NCBI GenBank assembly: GCA_021782675.1
Contig: JAJXUS010000109.1
Location: forward strand, 1-6,920
Length of the DNA stretch: 6,920 nt
Direction of reading: 5' to 3'
DNA from: Acidobacteriota bacterium
GTDB taxonomy: Bacteria > Acidobacteriota > Terriglobia > Terriglobales > Acidobacteriaceae
Shown here: piece by piece, positions 1 to 5,106 of the stretch
Layout of the letters: each line of letters starts with the position of its first letter
Position numbering within the stretch: position 1 is the stretch's first letter
The notes under the pieces: model-generated
Database searches by the model: none
The model's input: only the letters and a program-made list of their open reading frames with translations
Told to the model about the DNA's origin: nothing
Made by a program: the position numbers and the translations under genes

Positions 1-1
1 T

Positions 2-157
2 GGGCAAATTCATCTTTACGCGACGACGAATGTGGGCATCACGACCACTACGCCGACCTATACGGCTGGGACTGAGCTCTACAACGGGAATGTGACTATA
101 CAAGGCACTGCCTTTGATGTTGCGTACATGGATGCACCATCGAACGCAGCCGATTAA
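2..157 (+). CDS. C-terminal end of an unidentified, probably surface or secreted protein (partial at left edge)
   Basis: An open frame runs from the left edge to a TAA at 155-157 and gives the last 51 residues of a longer protein. I do not recognise the family. The fragment is rich in Thr, Gly, Asn, Tyr and Val, with a run of four Thr near residue 14 and alternating polar/hydrophobic residues (for example ELYNGNVTIQGTAFDV). This is the look of beta-strand-rich extracellular domains. It has no Lys or Arg, another trait of secreted beta domains. Base composition appears less GC-rich than the genes that follow. It ends 36 bases before bshB1 on the same strand, with no hairpin between them, so read-through is possible. 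It could instead be a chance open frame, but the composition and the clean end before the next gene favour a real gene. Confidence 0.5.
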   Translation, partial: GQIHLYATTNVGITTTTPTYTAGTELYNGNVTIQGTAFDVAYMDAPSNAAD

Positions 158-193
158 ATCGCCGGTTCCCGCTGCCACTGGACGATCTTGCCG

Positions 194-916
194 ATGCACA
201 ATACGTGTGACATTCTTGCCATCGCGGCCCATCGCGATGACGTGGAACAGACCTGCGGTGGCACCCTGCTGCACTCCGCCAGCCTGGGGCTCTCCACGGC
301 GATTCTCGACCTGACGCGCGGCGAAGCCGGCACGCGCGGCACCGCGCAGGACCGCGAAGCGGAGGCCAACGAGGCTGCCCGGATGCTGCAGGTTGGCTGG
401 CGAGAGGCGCTCGATATTCCCGATGGCCAGGTCGAAAACACCTGGGAGAATCGCATCAAAGTCGCATCGGTCATTCGCCGCCTGCGTCCCCGCGTCGTCA
501 TTCTGCCGTACTGGAAAGCGCGCCACCCGGACCATGCAACGGCGGCGAAACTGGGGTACGAAGCCTGTTTCGTGGCTGGCCTCACAAAGGTCCAGACGGG
601 GTCGGAGTCAACGCCCCATCGTCCCTTCAAAATTCTCTACGCCAGTTTGTACGCCGATGTGCGGCCCTCGATGGTTGTCGATATCACCCCATACGTCGAG
701 CAGCGATTTGCAGCCCTGATGGCCTACCGCTCGCAATACGACAATCAGAATGCCGGCAGCCGCATCTTTGTCCCGCGGGAAGAGATTCGCGAGCGGACCT
801 TCTCGATGGCGCGCTTTTACGGACTCCTGGGTGGCGTCCGCTACGCCGAACCCTTCGTGCAGAAAGAAGTGGGCCTGGTCAGCGACCTTACCATGATTCC
901 GGTCCAGTCCATCTAA
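194..916 (+). CDS. bshB1: Bacillithiol biosynthesis deacetylase BshB1 (PIG-L/LmbE family)
   Basis: This enzyme removes the acetyl group from N-acetylglucosaminyl-malate to give glucosaminyl-malate, the second step of bacillithiol synthesis in the cytosol. The 240-residue product has the family layout: an N-terminal AHxDDVEQTCGGT block (residues 12-24), the BshB1-typical DLTRGEAGTRGT block (39-50), and PYWKARHPDH (105-114). By analogy with the B. cereus homologue, His13, Asp16 and His114 should bind zinc and Asp15 should act as the base. The length matches BshB1 (about 230-240). The usual Pro of the HPDD motif is Arg14 here. ATG 194 is chosen; a TTG at 188 in frame would add two residues, and neither has a strong ribosome site (only GGA at 180-182). 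bshA and bshC are not in the window. A related Zn deacetylase such as MshB is less likely because the DLTRGE/GTRGT block is characteristic of BshB1. Confidence 0.9.
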   Translation: MHNTCDILAIAAHRDDVEQTCGGTLLHSASLGLSTAILDLTRGEAGTRGTAQDREAEANEAARMLQVGWREALDIPDGQVENTWENRIKVASVIRRLRPRVVILPYWKARHPDHATAAKLGYEACFVAGLTKVQTGSESTPHRPFKILYASLYADVRPSMVVDITPYVEQRFAALMAYRSQYDNQNAGSRIFVPREEIRERTFSMARFYGLLGGVRYAEPFVQKEVGLVSDLTMIPVQSI

Positions 917-932
917 GCCGTCCCACCGCTGC

Positions 933-1283
933 TTACTTCCATTGCGGACGCCAGACCGCGTGGCCGCTCGCGTCCAGTTCGATGACCAGTGCTCCCTGCT
1001 GGTTGGCGGCAACGGACGGCCCCTTCGCCGAAAAGCTTTTGCCTTTTACATCTTCAAACTTGACCGACAGCTTGCCCGGATCTTCCGTCTGGAACTCATA
1101 GTGAAACTGCTTTCCCGGTGCGAGCACAGGCAGGCCGAAGCTGGCATTGGGATAGTCCACCTCAATGTTCCGCAGCTCCGCCGTCCCATTGTTGATCACC
1201 GTTGCATGTACCAGTGCCGACCGGCAGCCGGCCAGTAGCAGCAGCGGGAAAAAGGCCAAAGCAACAACACGCAGCTTCTTCAT
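933..1283 (-). CDS. Small predicted lipoprotein, function unknown
   Basis: The 116-residue product starts with a lipoprotein signal peptide: MKKLR, a hydrophobic stretch (residues 6-17) and the lipobox LAGC with Cys20 as the lipidated residue. The mature part of about 97 residues is hydrophilic and beta-like (ATVINNGTAELRNIEVDYP, later APGKQFHYEFQ), resembling a small Ig-like or beta-sandwich domain. I cannot name a family. Signal peptidase II processing and anchoring in the cell envelope are inferred from the lipobox. It converges with bshB1, with only 16 bases between the stops, and lies 57 bases downstream of the 165-residue gene on the same strand, so the two may be co-transcribed. ATG 1283 is fixed by an in-frame stop shortly upstream. 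GGGAG sits only one base from the ATG, too close for a normal ribosome site. Confidence 0.8.
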   Translation of the reverse strand: MKKLRVVALAFFPLLLLAGCRSALVHATVINNGTAELRNIEVDYPNASFGLPVLAPGKQFHYEFQTEDPGKLSVKFEDVKGKSFSAKGPSVAANQQGALVIELDASGHAVWRPQWK

Positions 1284-1289
1284 ACTCCC

Positions 1290-1295
1290 AGTCTA
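1290..1295 (-). promoter_or_regulatory. Candidate -10 box (TAGACT) for leaderless start of the small lipoprotein
   Basis: On the minus strand TAGACT lies exactly six bases before the lipoprotein ATG. If it is a -10 element, transcription would begin at or next to the A of the ATG, which would explain the lack of a properly spaced Shine-Dalgarno site. No convincing -35 element is visible at 16-18 bases upstream, so this is a weak call on its own. The same TAGACTG string precedes thiD. Confidence 0.3.
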
Positions 1296-1340
1296 GAAGG
1301 GTTGCTCGTCGCGCGCGTCCGCACTTGCCGCTCCAACGGC

Positions 1341-1838
1341 TCATTCCACTTCTTCGTCCGCGTCGTCTTCCAGCAGACTTTCGTAGAGCGGCACCTCACC
1401 GGCGGGCGCTTCTTCGCTGTCGGAGACATCCTGGATGCCACCCAGGTCCTCCTCGATGAGAAGGAATCGGCGGATGTACCGCAGAGGATCCTCGGCTACC
1501 GCCATCGCCTTCAGGTGGAACCGCCACGCCCCGGGGAGCACCGTGCGGCGCGTATGGCCCTTGCGTTCGACGCGCAGCACGTTCCCGTTCTTTTGCACGC
1601 GGGTAAAGGAGTTTACCGGCACAACAAAGGTGATCTTGCTGCCCTCGCGCCAGAACGCCTGCACAAACTCATGCGAGAAGAGCAGCGCATAGTATTGACG
1701 ATGATGCGATAGCTGGTCGATCGCCGCATCAAACCCGCTCCAGGGCAACGCGATCCGCAGCGCGTACCACTTGCGGAACTCAAATCCGTTGGCTTTTGCC
1801 TGGCGAACAAGCGCCCGCAACAATTCCGCTCGAGTCAT
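1341..1838 (-). CDS. Conserved-looking hypothetical protein with acidic C-terminal tail
   Basis: I do not recognise this 165-residue protein. It has no signal peptide or membrane segment and is probably cytosolic. The N-terminal part (about 1-125) is rich in aromatic and basic residues, with blocks such as FEFRKWYALRIALPW (19-33) and HRQYYALLFSHEFVQAFW (46-63), and looks like a compact folded domain. From about residue 129 it becomes a flexible acidic tail ending EDDADEEVE. The frame is open up to position 2069, but the ATG at 1838 is preferred: the extra upstream residues look like random translation, and a longer gene would run into the start region of the divergent TPR gene. A GTG two codons upstream is an alternative. 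There is no good Shine-Dalgarno site; a TAAGCT box lies seven bases before the ATG. The small lipoprotein follows after 57 bases on the same strand. Confidence 0.75.
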   Translation of the reverse strand: MTRAELLRALVRQAKANGFEFRKWYALRIALPWSGFDAAIDQLSHHRQYYALLFSHEFVQAFWREGSKITFVVPVNSFTRVQKNGNVLRVERKGHTRRTVLPGAWRFHLKAMAVAEDPLRYIRRFLLIEEDLGGIQDVSDSEEAPAGEVPLYESLLEDDADEEVE

Positions 1839-1845
1839 CCGCACC

Positions 1846-1851
1846 AGCTTA
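1846..1851 (-). promoter_or_regulatory. Candidate -10 box (TAAGCT) before the 165-residue hypothetical gene
   Basis: TAAGCT on the minus strand fits the loose TANNNT -10 pattern and ends seven bases before the ATG at 1838. The gene has no clear Shine-Dalgarno site, so a leaderless transcript is possible. The match to TATAAT is poor and no -35 element was found. Confidence 0.2.
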
Positions 1852-2008
1852 AGCGAATCGGAAGAGCCCGCAAAGCATTTCTTCGGCTTCCATTCCAGAA
1901 CGCAACAAAACCAGCCGCGCACCGCTTGCCTCAGCGCTGCCGAGCCATCAAACTGAGAAAGGATGGCCGCATCGGCGTTTCGCCGGCCGACCGGAACTTT
2001 CCTGCCAC

Positions 2009-2012
2009 GAGG
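2009..2012 (+). promoter_or_regulatory. Ribosome binding site (GAGG) that sets the TTG start of the TPR gene
   Basis: GAGG lies eight bases before the TTG at 2021, an ideal spacing. The signal peptide begins directly after this TTG, so the site and the protein agree on an unusual start codon. Confidence 0.6.
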
Positions 2013-2020
2013 TCCATCGG

Positions 2021-3259
2021 TTGCAGCGTCGAAGTCGATTGCACCACAGTCTTTTCGCGGCGTGCGCAACGGCGCTGCTTGCGTGTCTCCTGCTTCCCGC
2101 CGCGGCGCACGCGACCGTCACGGCCCCCAATGGAACCGATACGGATCCATTGAATCTTCAGCCAGCCACTCAGCAAGCATTCCAGCATTTTTATGACCTG
2201 GATTACGCTGCCGCAGAGACCGGGTTCCGCAAGATTGCAGCCGAACACCCGGATGACCCGATCGCCGCAGACTACCTGCTGAACAACGCCGTCTTTCAGG
2301 AACTCTACCGGCTCGATCTGCTCGATACCACTTTGTATGTCCAGGATGGTTTTTTATCCGGCAAGCACGGCGTCACCGAAAATCCAAAAACCTCCGCGCA
2401 CATCGAGGCTCTCTACAACCACGCCGTAGAGTTGGCCAATGCGCGCCTGGCCAAAAATCCGCGCGACACCGATGCTCTCTTCGCTCGCGGCTTCGGCACC
2501 AGCCTGGAGACGGTGTACATCGGCATGGTCGAGAAAAAGTACACCGCTGCCTTGAAGATGGCGCTTGCGGCGCGCCGCGACAACGACCAGGTCTTGAAGA
2601 ACGATCCCAAATATGTGGACGCCTACCTGATCGTCGGCGTGCATGAATATGTTCTCGGCAGTCTGTCGCTGCCATTCAAAATTCTTGCCGGAATCGTCGG
2701 CATTCATGGGTCCAAATCCAAAGGCCTGGCCGAACTTCGCCGCGTCGGGCAATACGGCACCATCAACTCCGTCTCCGCCCGCACCGCGCTCTCCATCTTC
2801 CTGCGGCGCGAAGCCAAATATCCTCAGGCCATCACGGTCATCGATGGACTGGAGCGGCAGTATCCACGCAATTTTCTCTTTGCACTGGAAAACGCAAATC
2901 TGCTCAAGGATTCCGGGCACGGCATGCAGGCAATTGCTGCGTACCAGCGTCTGATCGCGGGCATGAAGAACTACCCCAATCCCCATCCGGAGCTCGCCTA
3001 TTACGGGTTGGGTGAGGCGGCGCGCGGGCAGCGGCACTATCACATCGCGCTCGCGGCGTATCTGGCAGCCGCGACCCAGCCCACAACCAGTCCCCTGATG
3101 CAACGCCGCGCGCACCTGCGCGCCGGTCAGGTGGATGACCTTCTGGGCCATCGTCAGCAGGCGATTCAGCAATACGATGCAGTCATCGCCCTGGGCTCGC
3201 AGTTCAGCCAGGCGCAGGAGGCTTCGCAGCTTCGCCGCACGCCGTACACCGGCACCTGA
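2021..3259 (+). CDS. Secreted/periplasmic tetratricopeptide-repeat protein
   Basis: The 412-residue protein begins with a signal peptide: basic start MQRRSRLHH, hydrophobic core (residues 11-26) and a likely signal peptidase I site after Ala-His-Ala (29-31). The mature protein is almost all alpha-helical, with TPR-like units near 51-85, 148-200, 252-288, 289-318, 324-356 and 363-396 (for example AAAETGFRKIAAEHPDDPIAA and KYPQAITVIDGLERQYP). The central part (about 90-250), including GFGTSLETVYIGMVEKKY and LGSLSLPFKILAGIVGIHG, is not a standard TPR and may be a lineage-specific domain. It could be distantly like the TPR39/Iml2 group, which I cannot confirm. TPR proteins usually act as protein-binding scaffolds; the partner here is unknown. 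The start is TTG, supported by GAGG eight bases upstream and by the signal peptide. It is divergent from the 165-residue gene, 182 bases away, and is followed by the PspC gene after 88 bases. Confidence 0.85.
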   Translation: MQRRSRLHHSLFAACATALLACLLLPAAAHATVTAPNGTDTDPLNLQPATQQAFQHFYDLDYAAAETGFRKIAAEHPDDPIAADYLLNNAVFQELYRLDLLDTTLYVQDGFLSGKHGVTENPKTSAHIEALYNHAVELANARLAKNPRDTDALFARGFGTSLETVYIGMVEKKYTAALKMALAARRDNDQVLKNDPKYVDAYLIVGVHEYVLGSLSLPFKILAGIVGIHGSKSKGLAELRRVGQYGTINSVSARTALSIFLRREAKYPQAITVIDGLERQYPRNFLFALENANLLKDSGHGMQAIAAYQRLIAGMKNYPNPHPELAYYGLGEAARGQRHYHIALAAYLAAATQPTTSPLMQRRAHLRAGQVDDLLGHRQQAIQQYDAVIALGSQFSQAQEASQLRRTPYTGT

Positions 3260-3261
3260 TA

Positions 3262-3336
3262 CCCCACGGAACCCCCGCGGCCGGTTTCTCGTATTCTTAT
3301 CTGCACGCGGTCGCCAGCGATCCGGCCACCGTGGGG
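3262..3336 (+). repeat. Nested inverted repeats in the leader before the PspC gene
   Basis: CCCCACGG at 3262-3269 is the exact reverse complement of CCGTGGGG at 3329-3336. Nested within, GGCCGG at 3279-3284 matches CCGGCC at 3322-3327. The right outer arm overlaps the start of the Shine-Dalgarno GGAGG (3335-3339) of the PspC gene. If one RNA spans the whole region, for example by read-through from the TPR gene, folding could partly hide the ribosome site. If transcription starts inside the loop, the pairing is irrelevant. Confidence 0.35.
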
Positions 3337-3347
3337 AGGGTATCGTT

Positions 3348-3698
3348 ATGTTCTGTCAGAAATGCGGACAACCGTTGCCACCGGCCAGCAACTTCTGCCC
3401 GGCCTGCGGACAGCCGGCAAATCCGAACCTGTTTATGGCCTCGCCCCTCAATACGATGTACCGGCCGCGCGGACTGCGCGTCATCGCCGGCGTGTGTGCT
3501 GCCTTCCACGTGCGCTACGGCTGGGACCTGACAGCCATTCGCATTCTCGCCGTCGTGCTGGCCATCTTCCTCTTTCCGGTCACGGAGATTGCCTATCTGA
3601 TTGCGTGGCTGGTCATGCCGGAAGAGGTGCTGCTCAGTCCGCAAACCGTCGTGGCGGCGCCGGTGCCGCCGTTTCCCGGCGATCCCAACGCGCGCTGA
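3348..3698 (+). CDS. Zinc-ribbon PspC-domain membrane protein
   Basis: The 116-residue product has two parts. Residues 3-20 form a zinc ribbon with two CxxC pairs (Cys3/Cys6 and Cys17/Cys20). Residues about 37-94 form a PspC domain: MYRPRGLRVIAGVCAAFH, then YGWDLTAIRI and a hydrophobic stretch (62-92) ending LIAWLVMPEE, which fits the family pattern. A short Pro-rich tail follows. PspC proteins are inner-membrane proteins tied to the phage-shock/envelope-stress response in enterobacteria; small stand-alone PspC proteins elsewhere are mostly uncharacterised. No pspA or pspB is nearby, so a stress role is only inferred from the domain. The ATG at 3348 is set by a strong GGAGG at 3335-3339 with eight-base spacing. 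The reading frame is open further upstream, but that part overlaps the TPR gene and is not protein-like. Confidence 0.88.
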   Translation: MFCQKCGQPLPPASNFCPACGQPANPNLFMASPLNTMYRPRGLRVIAGVCAAFHVRYGWDLTAIRILAVVLAIFLFPVTEIAYLIAWLVMPEEVLLSPQTVVAAPVPPFPGDPNAR

Positions 3699-3712
3699 GC
3701 CTCTGCGAAATG

Positions 3713-3737
3713 AAAAACGCCCGGCCGGAGCCGGGCG
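3713..3737 (-). terminator. Rho-independent terminator for the PilZ/response-regulator operon
   Basis: CGCCCGGC (3718-3725), loop CGGA and GCCGGGCG (3730-3737) form a perfect 8-bp GC-rich stem. Read on the minus strand, the stem is followed by five T (3713-3717 as A on the plus strand). It lies 26 bases past the response-regulator stop. On the plus strand the stem also comes 20 bases after the PspC stop, but only a mixed pyrimidine run follows, so it would be a weaker stop in that direction. Confidence 0.85.
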
Positions 3738-3763
3738 CTGTCTGCTCTTCGAATCGTCAAAAT

Positions 3764-4588
3764 CTACGGATGGATACGTCCCGCCGGCATCTCCTGTACC
3801 GTCGACTTCTGCGCCGGAGCCATCACGGCCGGCTGCTTCAGCAACTGATGATGGAGACAATACAGCGCCAGCTCCAGCCGGTCGGAGACCCCGAGCTTGT
3901 CATAAATCTTGCGCAGGTAATTTTTGACGACCTGTTCTGTCGTCCCGATCTTGTACGCGATCTCTTTATTGCGCATTCCCTGCGTCACGCAGCCGATGAT
4001 CGCCAGCTCCTTGGCGGAAAGCCGCGGCTGCATCCGGGGATTGGTCAGCGCCGTTGCCTGCGCCCGGTAGGCCTCGATCACCCAGCTTACGGACTGGTTG
4101 TCGATCCAGGTCTCGCCATCCGCAATTTTGCGGATGCATCGCACCAGCAGATCGGGAGAGATAGAGCGCGAGATGACGCCCCGCACGCCGCGACGGTAGA
4201 GATCGACGATAAAGTCTTCGCTGTTTTCGCTGACCTGGACCACAACCTTGGCGTTGGGCGCGCGCCGGATCATCTCCGGAATCGCCTCCGGCATGCCGTA
4301 GATCATCGCGCCGTCCAGCAGCACGATATCCGACGGAAAGCGCTCGAGGGCGGCCAGCAGGCCGGGGAAATTCTCCGCCTGGGCCACAACGCGCATATCG
4401 TCTTCAATGGCAAACACCTTGCGGATTCCCACTCGATAGATCGCCTGGGAGTCCGCCAGCAGAATGCGGATCGCAACGGCTTCATCGCCAGAGGGAATAG
4501 CGGGAACAGCGGTGATTCCGTCGCGCCCGTCTTCAGACGGTGCGGCAGTCGCCGCCTTTTTCTTCGAAATATCAGAGATCGCAGGCAT
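3764..4588 (-). CDS. NarL/FixJ-type response regulator with atypical receiver domain
   Basis: The 274-residue protein has a poorly conserved 39-residue N-terminal extension (Lys/Ala-rich), a receiver domain (about 40-157) and a LuxR-type helix-turn-helix domain (about 188-250). The DNA-binding part is canonical: RLSAKELAIIGCVTQGMRNK, then EIAYKIGTTEQVVKNYLRKI and YDKLGVSDRLELAL. In the receiver, the phospho-acceptor is Asp92 (DIVLLD) and Ser120 sits at the Thr/Ser position. However, the usual acidic pair is Asp46-Ser47, and the conserved Lys is replaced by Arg141 (GVISRS). Phosphorylation may be altered or absent. It probably acts in the cytosol as a transcription factor; targets are unknown and no histidine kinase is nearby. 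It follows the PilZ gene after 6 bases, and its GAGG (4593-4596) overlaps the pilZ TGA, pointing to coupled translation. A strong terminator follows. Confidence 0.92.
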   Translation of the reverse strand: MPAISDISKKKAATAAPSEDGRDGITAVPAIPSGDEAVAIRILLADSQAIYRVGIRKVFAIEDDMRVVAQAENFPGLLAALERFPSDIVLLDGAMIYGMPEAIPEMIRRAPNAKVVVQVSENSEDFIVDLYRRGVRGVISRSISPDLLVRCIRKIADGETWIDNQSVSWVIEAYRAQATALTNPRMQPRLSAKELAIIGCVTQGMRNKEIAYKIGTTEQVVKNYLRKIYDKLGVSDRLELALYCLHHQLLKQPAVMAPAQKSTVQEMPAGRIHP

Positions 4589-4592
4589 ATTG

Positions 4593-4596
4593 CCTC
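4593..4596 (-). promoter_or_regulatory. Ribosome binding site of the response regulator, overlapping the pilZ stop codon
   Basis: On the minus strand TGAGG contains both the TGA stop of the PilZ gene (4595-4597) and the GAGG ribosome site. It stands four bases before the response-regulator ATG. Ribosomes finishing pilZ would be placed at the next start, so translational coupling is likely. Confidence 0.55.
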
Positions 4597-4972
4597 AGGA
4601 GAGCATCTCGTAGTTATCGATCACGGTGGCAATCTCCACCTGTGTCGGGCCTTTAATGTACGAACGGATCACCCGTCCCTGGCAATGCACCTTTACGTCC
4701 TGCGGCGTTCCCAGAGTGGTGGAGGGCATGATCATGTCCACTTCAATGTTGCTTCCCTCATCCAACGGACGAGAGAACGCGAGTAGTACCCCGCTGGCGG
4801 AAACGTTAATCGTCTCGGCGTCTTCCCGGCCCGTCGCGGTGCGAATCTGCACCTTCATGCGGACGGGAAACCGAACCGAAGCGCGTAACTCCATTAGCGA
4901 TCCCGGATGCTCGGGCTTCGTACCCATGCCAGGCACCCGGAAAGCTCCGTCTTCCGGCTTAACGGTTGTCAA
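4595..4972 (-). CDS. PilZ-domain protein, predicted cyclic-di-GMP binder
   Basis: The 125-residue protein is a short Gly/Pro-containing N-terminal segment (1-26) followed by a single PilZ domain (about 28-118). The two cyclic-di-GMP contact motifs are present: Arg30-xxx-Arg34 (RASVR) and Asn56-x-Ser58-xx-Gly61 (NVSASG). Strand patterns such as VRFPVRMKVQIRT and VKVHCQGRVIRS fit the PilZ beta-barrel. PilZ domains sense cyclic-di-GMP and commonly affect motility, exopolysaccharide or transcription through partner proteins; here the co-transcribed response regulator is the obvious candidate partner, by inference. The start is TTG at 4972, chosen because GGGAGGG lies four bases upstream (4977-4983). 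ATG codons at residues 16 and 27 are alternatives, and starting at 27 would leave just the PilZ domain. thiD lies 134 bases upstream on the same strand. Confidence 0.9.
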   Translation of the reverse strand: MTTVKPEDGAFRVPGMGTKPEHPGSLMELRASVRFPVRMKVQIRTATGREDAETINVSASGVLLAFSRPLDEGSNIEVDMIMPSTTLGTPQDVKVHCQGRVIRSYIKGPTQVEIATVIDNYEMLS

Positions 4973-4976
4973 CGTT

Positions 4977-4983
4977 CCCTCCC
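4977..4983 (-). promoter_or_regulatory. Strong ribosome binding site (GGGAGGG) supporting the TTG start of the PilZ gene
   Basis: GGGAGGG on the minus strand lies four bases (five from its GGAGG core) before the TTG at 4972. This is one of the two strongest Shine-Dalgarno sites in the window and argues for the long form of the PilZ protein. Confidence 0.6.
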
Positions 4984-4991
4984 GTTTGGGG

Positions 4992-5010
4992 GCTGTAAGT
5001 TGCCTACAGC
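4992..5010 (-). repeat. Inverted repeat GCTGTA-N7-TACAGC upstream of the PilZ gene
   Basis: Two perfect 6-base arms (4992-4997 and 5005-5010) are separated by seven bases and lie about 20 bases before the TTG start. The size and symmetry suit an operator for a dimeric regulator, or a small hairpin in the mRNA leader. The site partly overlaps a weak -10-like TATGCT on the minus strand. Confidence 0.35.
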
Positions 5011-5071
5011 ATACACGGGCAAGTCACGAATGGCACGGTTACTTTTACGAGTCACAAGGGTAATTCTCGCG

Positions 5072-5080
5072 ATTATTACA
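5072..5080 (-). promoter_or_regulatory. Candidate extended -10 promoter (TGTAATAAT) for the PilZ/response-regulator operon
   Basis: On the minus strand TGTAATAAT matches the extended -10 pattern TGnTATAAT at all but one fixed position. It lies about 26 bases after the thiD stop and about 100 bases before the pilZ start, in an otherwise AT-richer gap. No clear -35 is visible, which is normal for extended -10 promoters. It implies the operon need not depend on thiD transcription. Confidence 0.35.
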
Positions 5081-5106
5081 GAAGTACCTAACCACCGTAC
5101 ATCGAA

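Noticed and set aside
1973..1985. Small hairpin CGGCG-TTT-CGCCG between the divergent genes
   Set aside because: A 5-bp stem with no T-run is expected by chance in GC-rich DNA and fits no terminator or known element.
1839..2069. Upstream extension of the 165-residue hypothetical protein (77 more residues)
   Set aside because: The added sequence looks like translated non-coding DNA and would overlap the ribosome site and start of the divergent TPR gene.
2354..3172. A 272-codon open frame on the minus strand
   Set aside because: It is fully antisense to the TPR protein, which has a signal peptide and repeats; the translated product has no protein-like features.
3135..3347. Longer N-terminal form of the PspC protein
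   Set aside because: The frame is open upstream but overlaps the TPR gene and has Arg/Ser-rich, non-protein-like content. The strong GGAGG before ATG 3348 and the zinc ribbon at the very start fix the shorter form.
3297..3860. A 187-codon minus-strand open frame across the PspC gene
   Set aside because: It is antisense to the zinc ribbon/PspC domain and crosses the terminator and the end of the response-regulator gene; there is no motif or start signal.
3362..4786. A 474-codon open frame on the plus strand, the longest in the window
   Set aside because: It overlaps the PspC gene in another frame and lies antisense to the response regulator and PilZ genes, both of which have clear domains. 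The product is rich in Arg/His with no recognisable motif. It is a mirror of GC-rich codon use.
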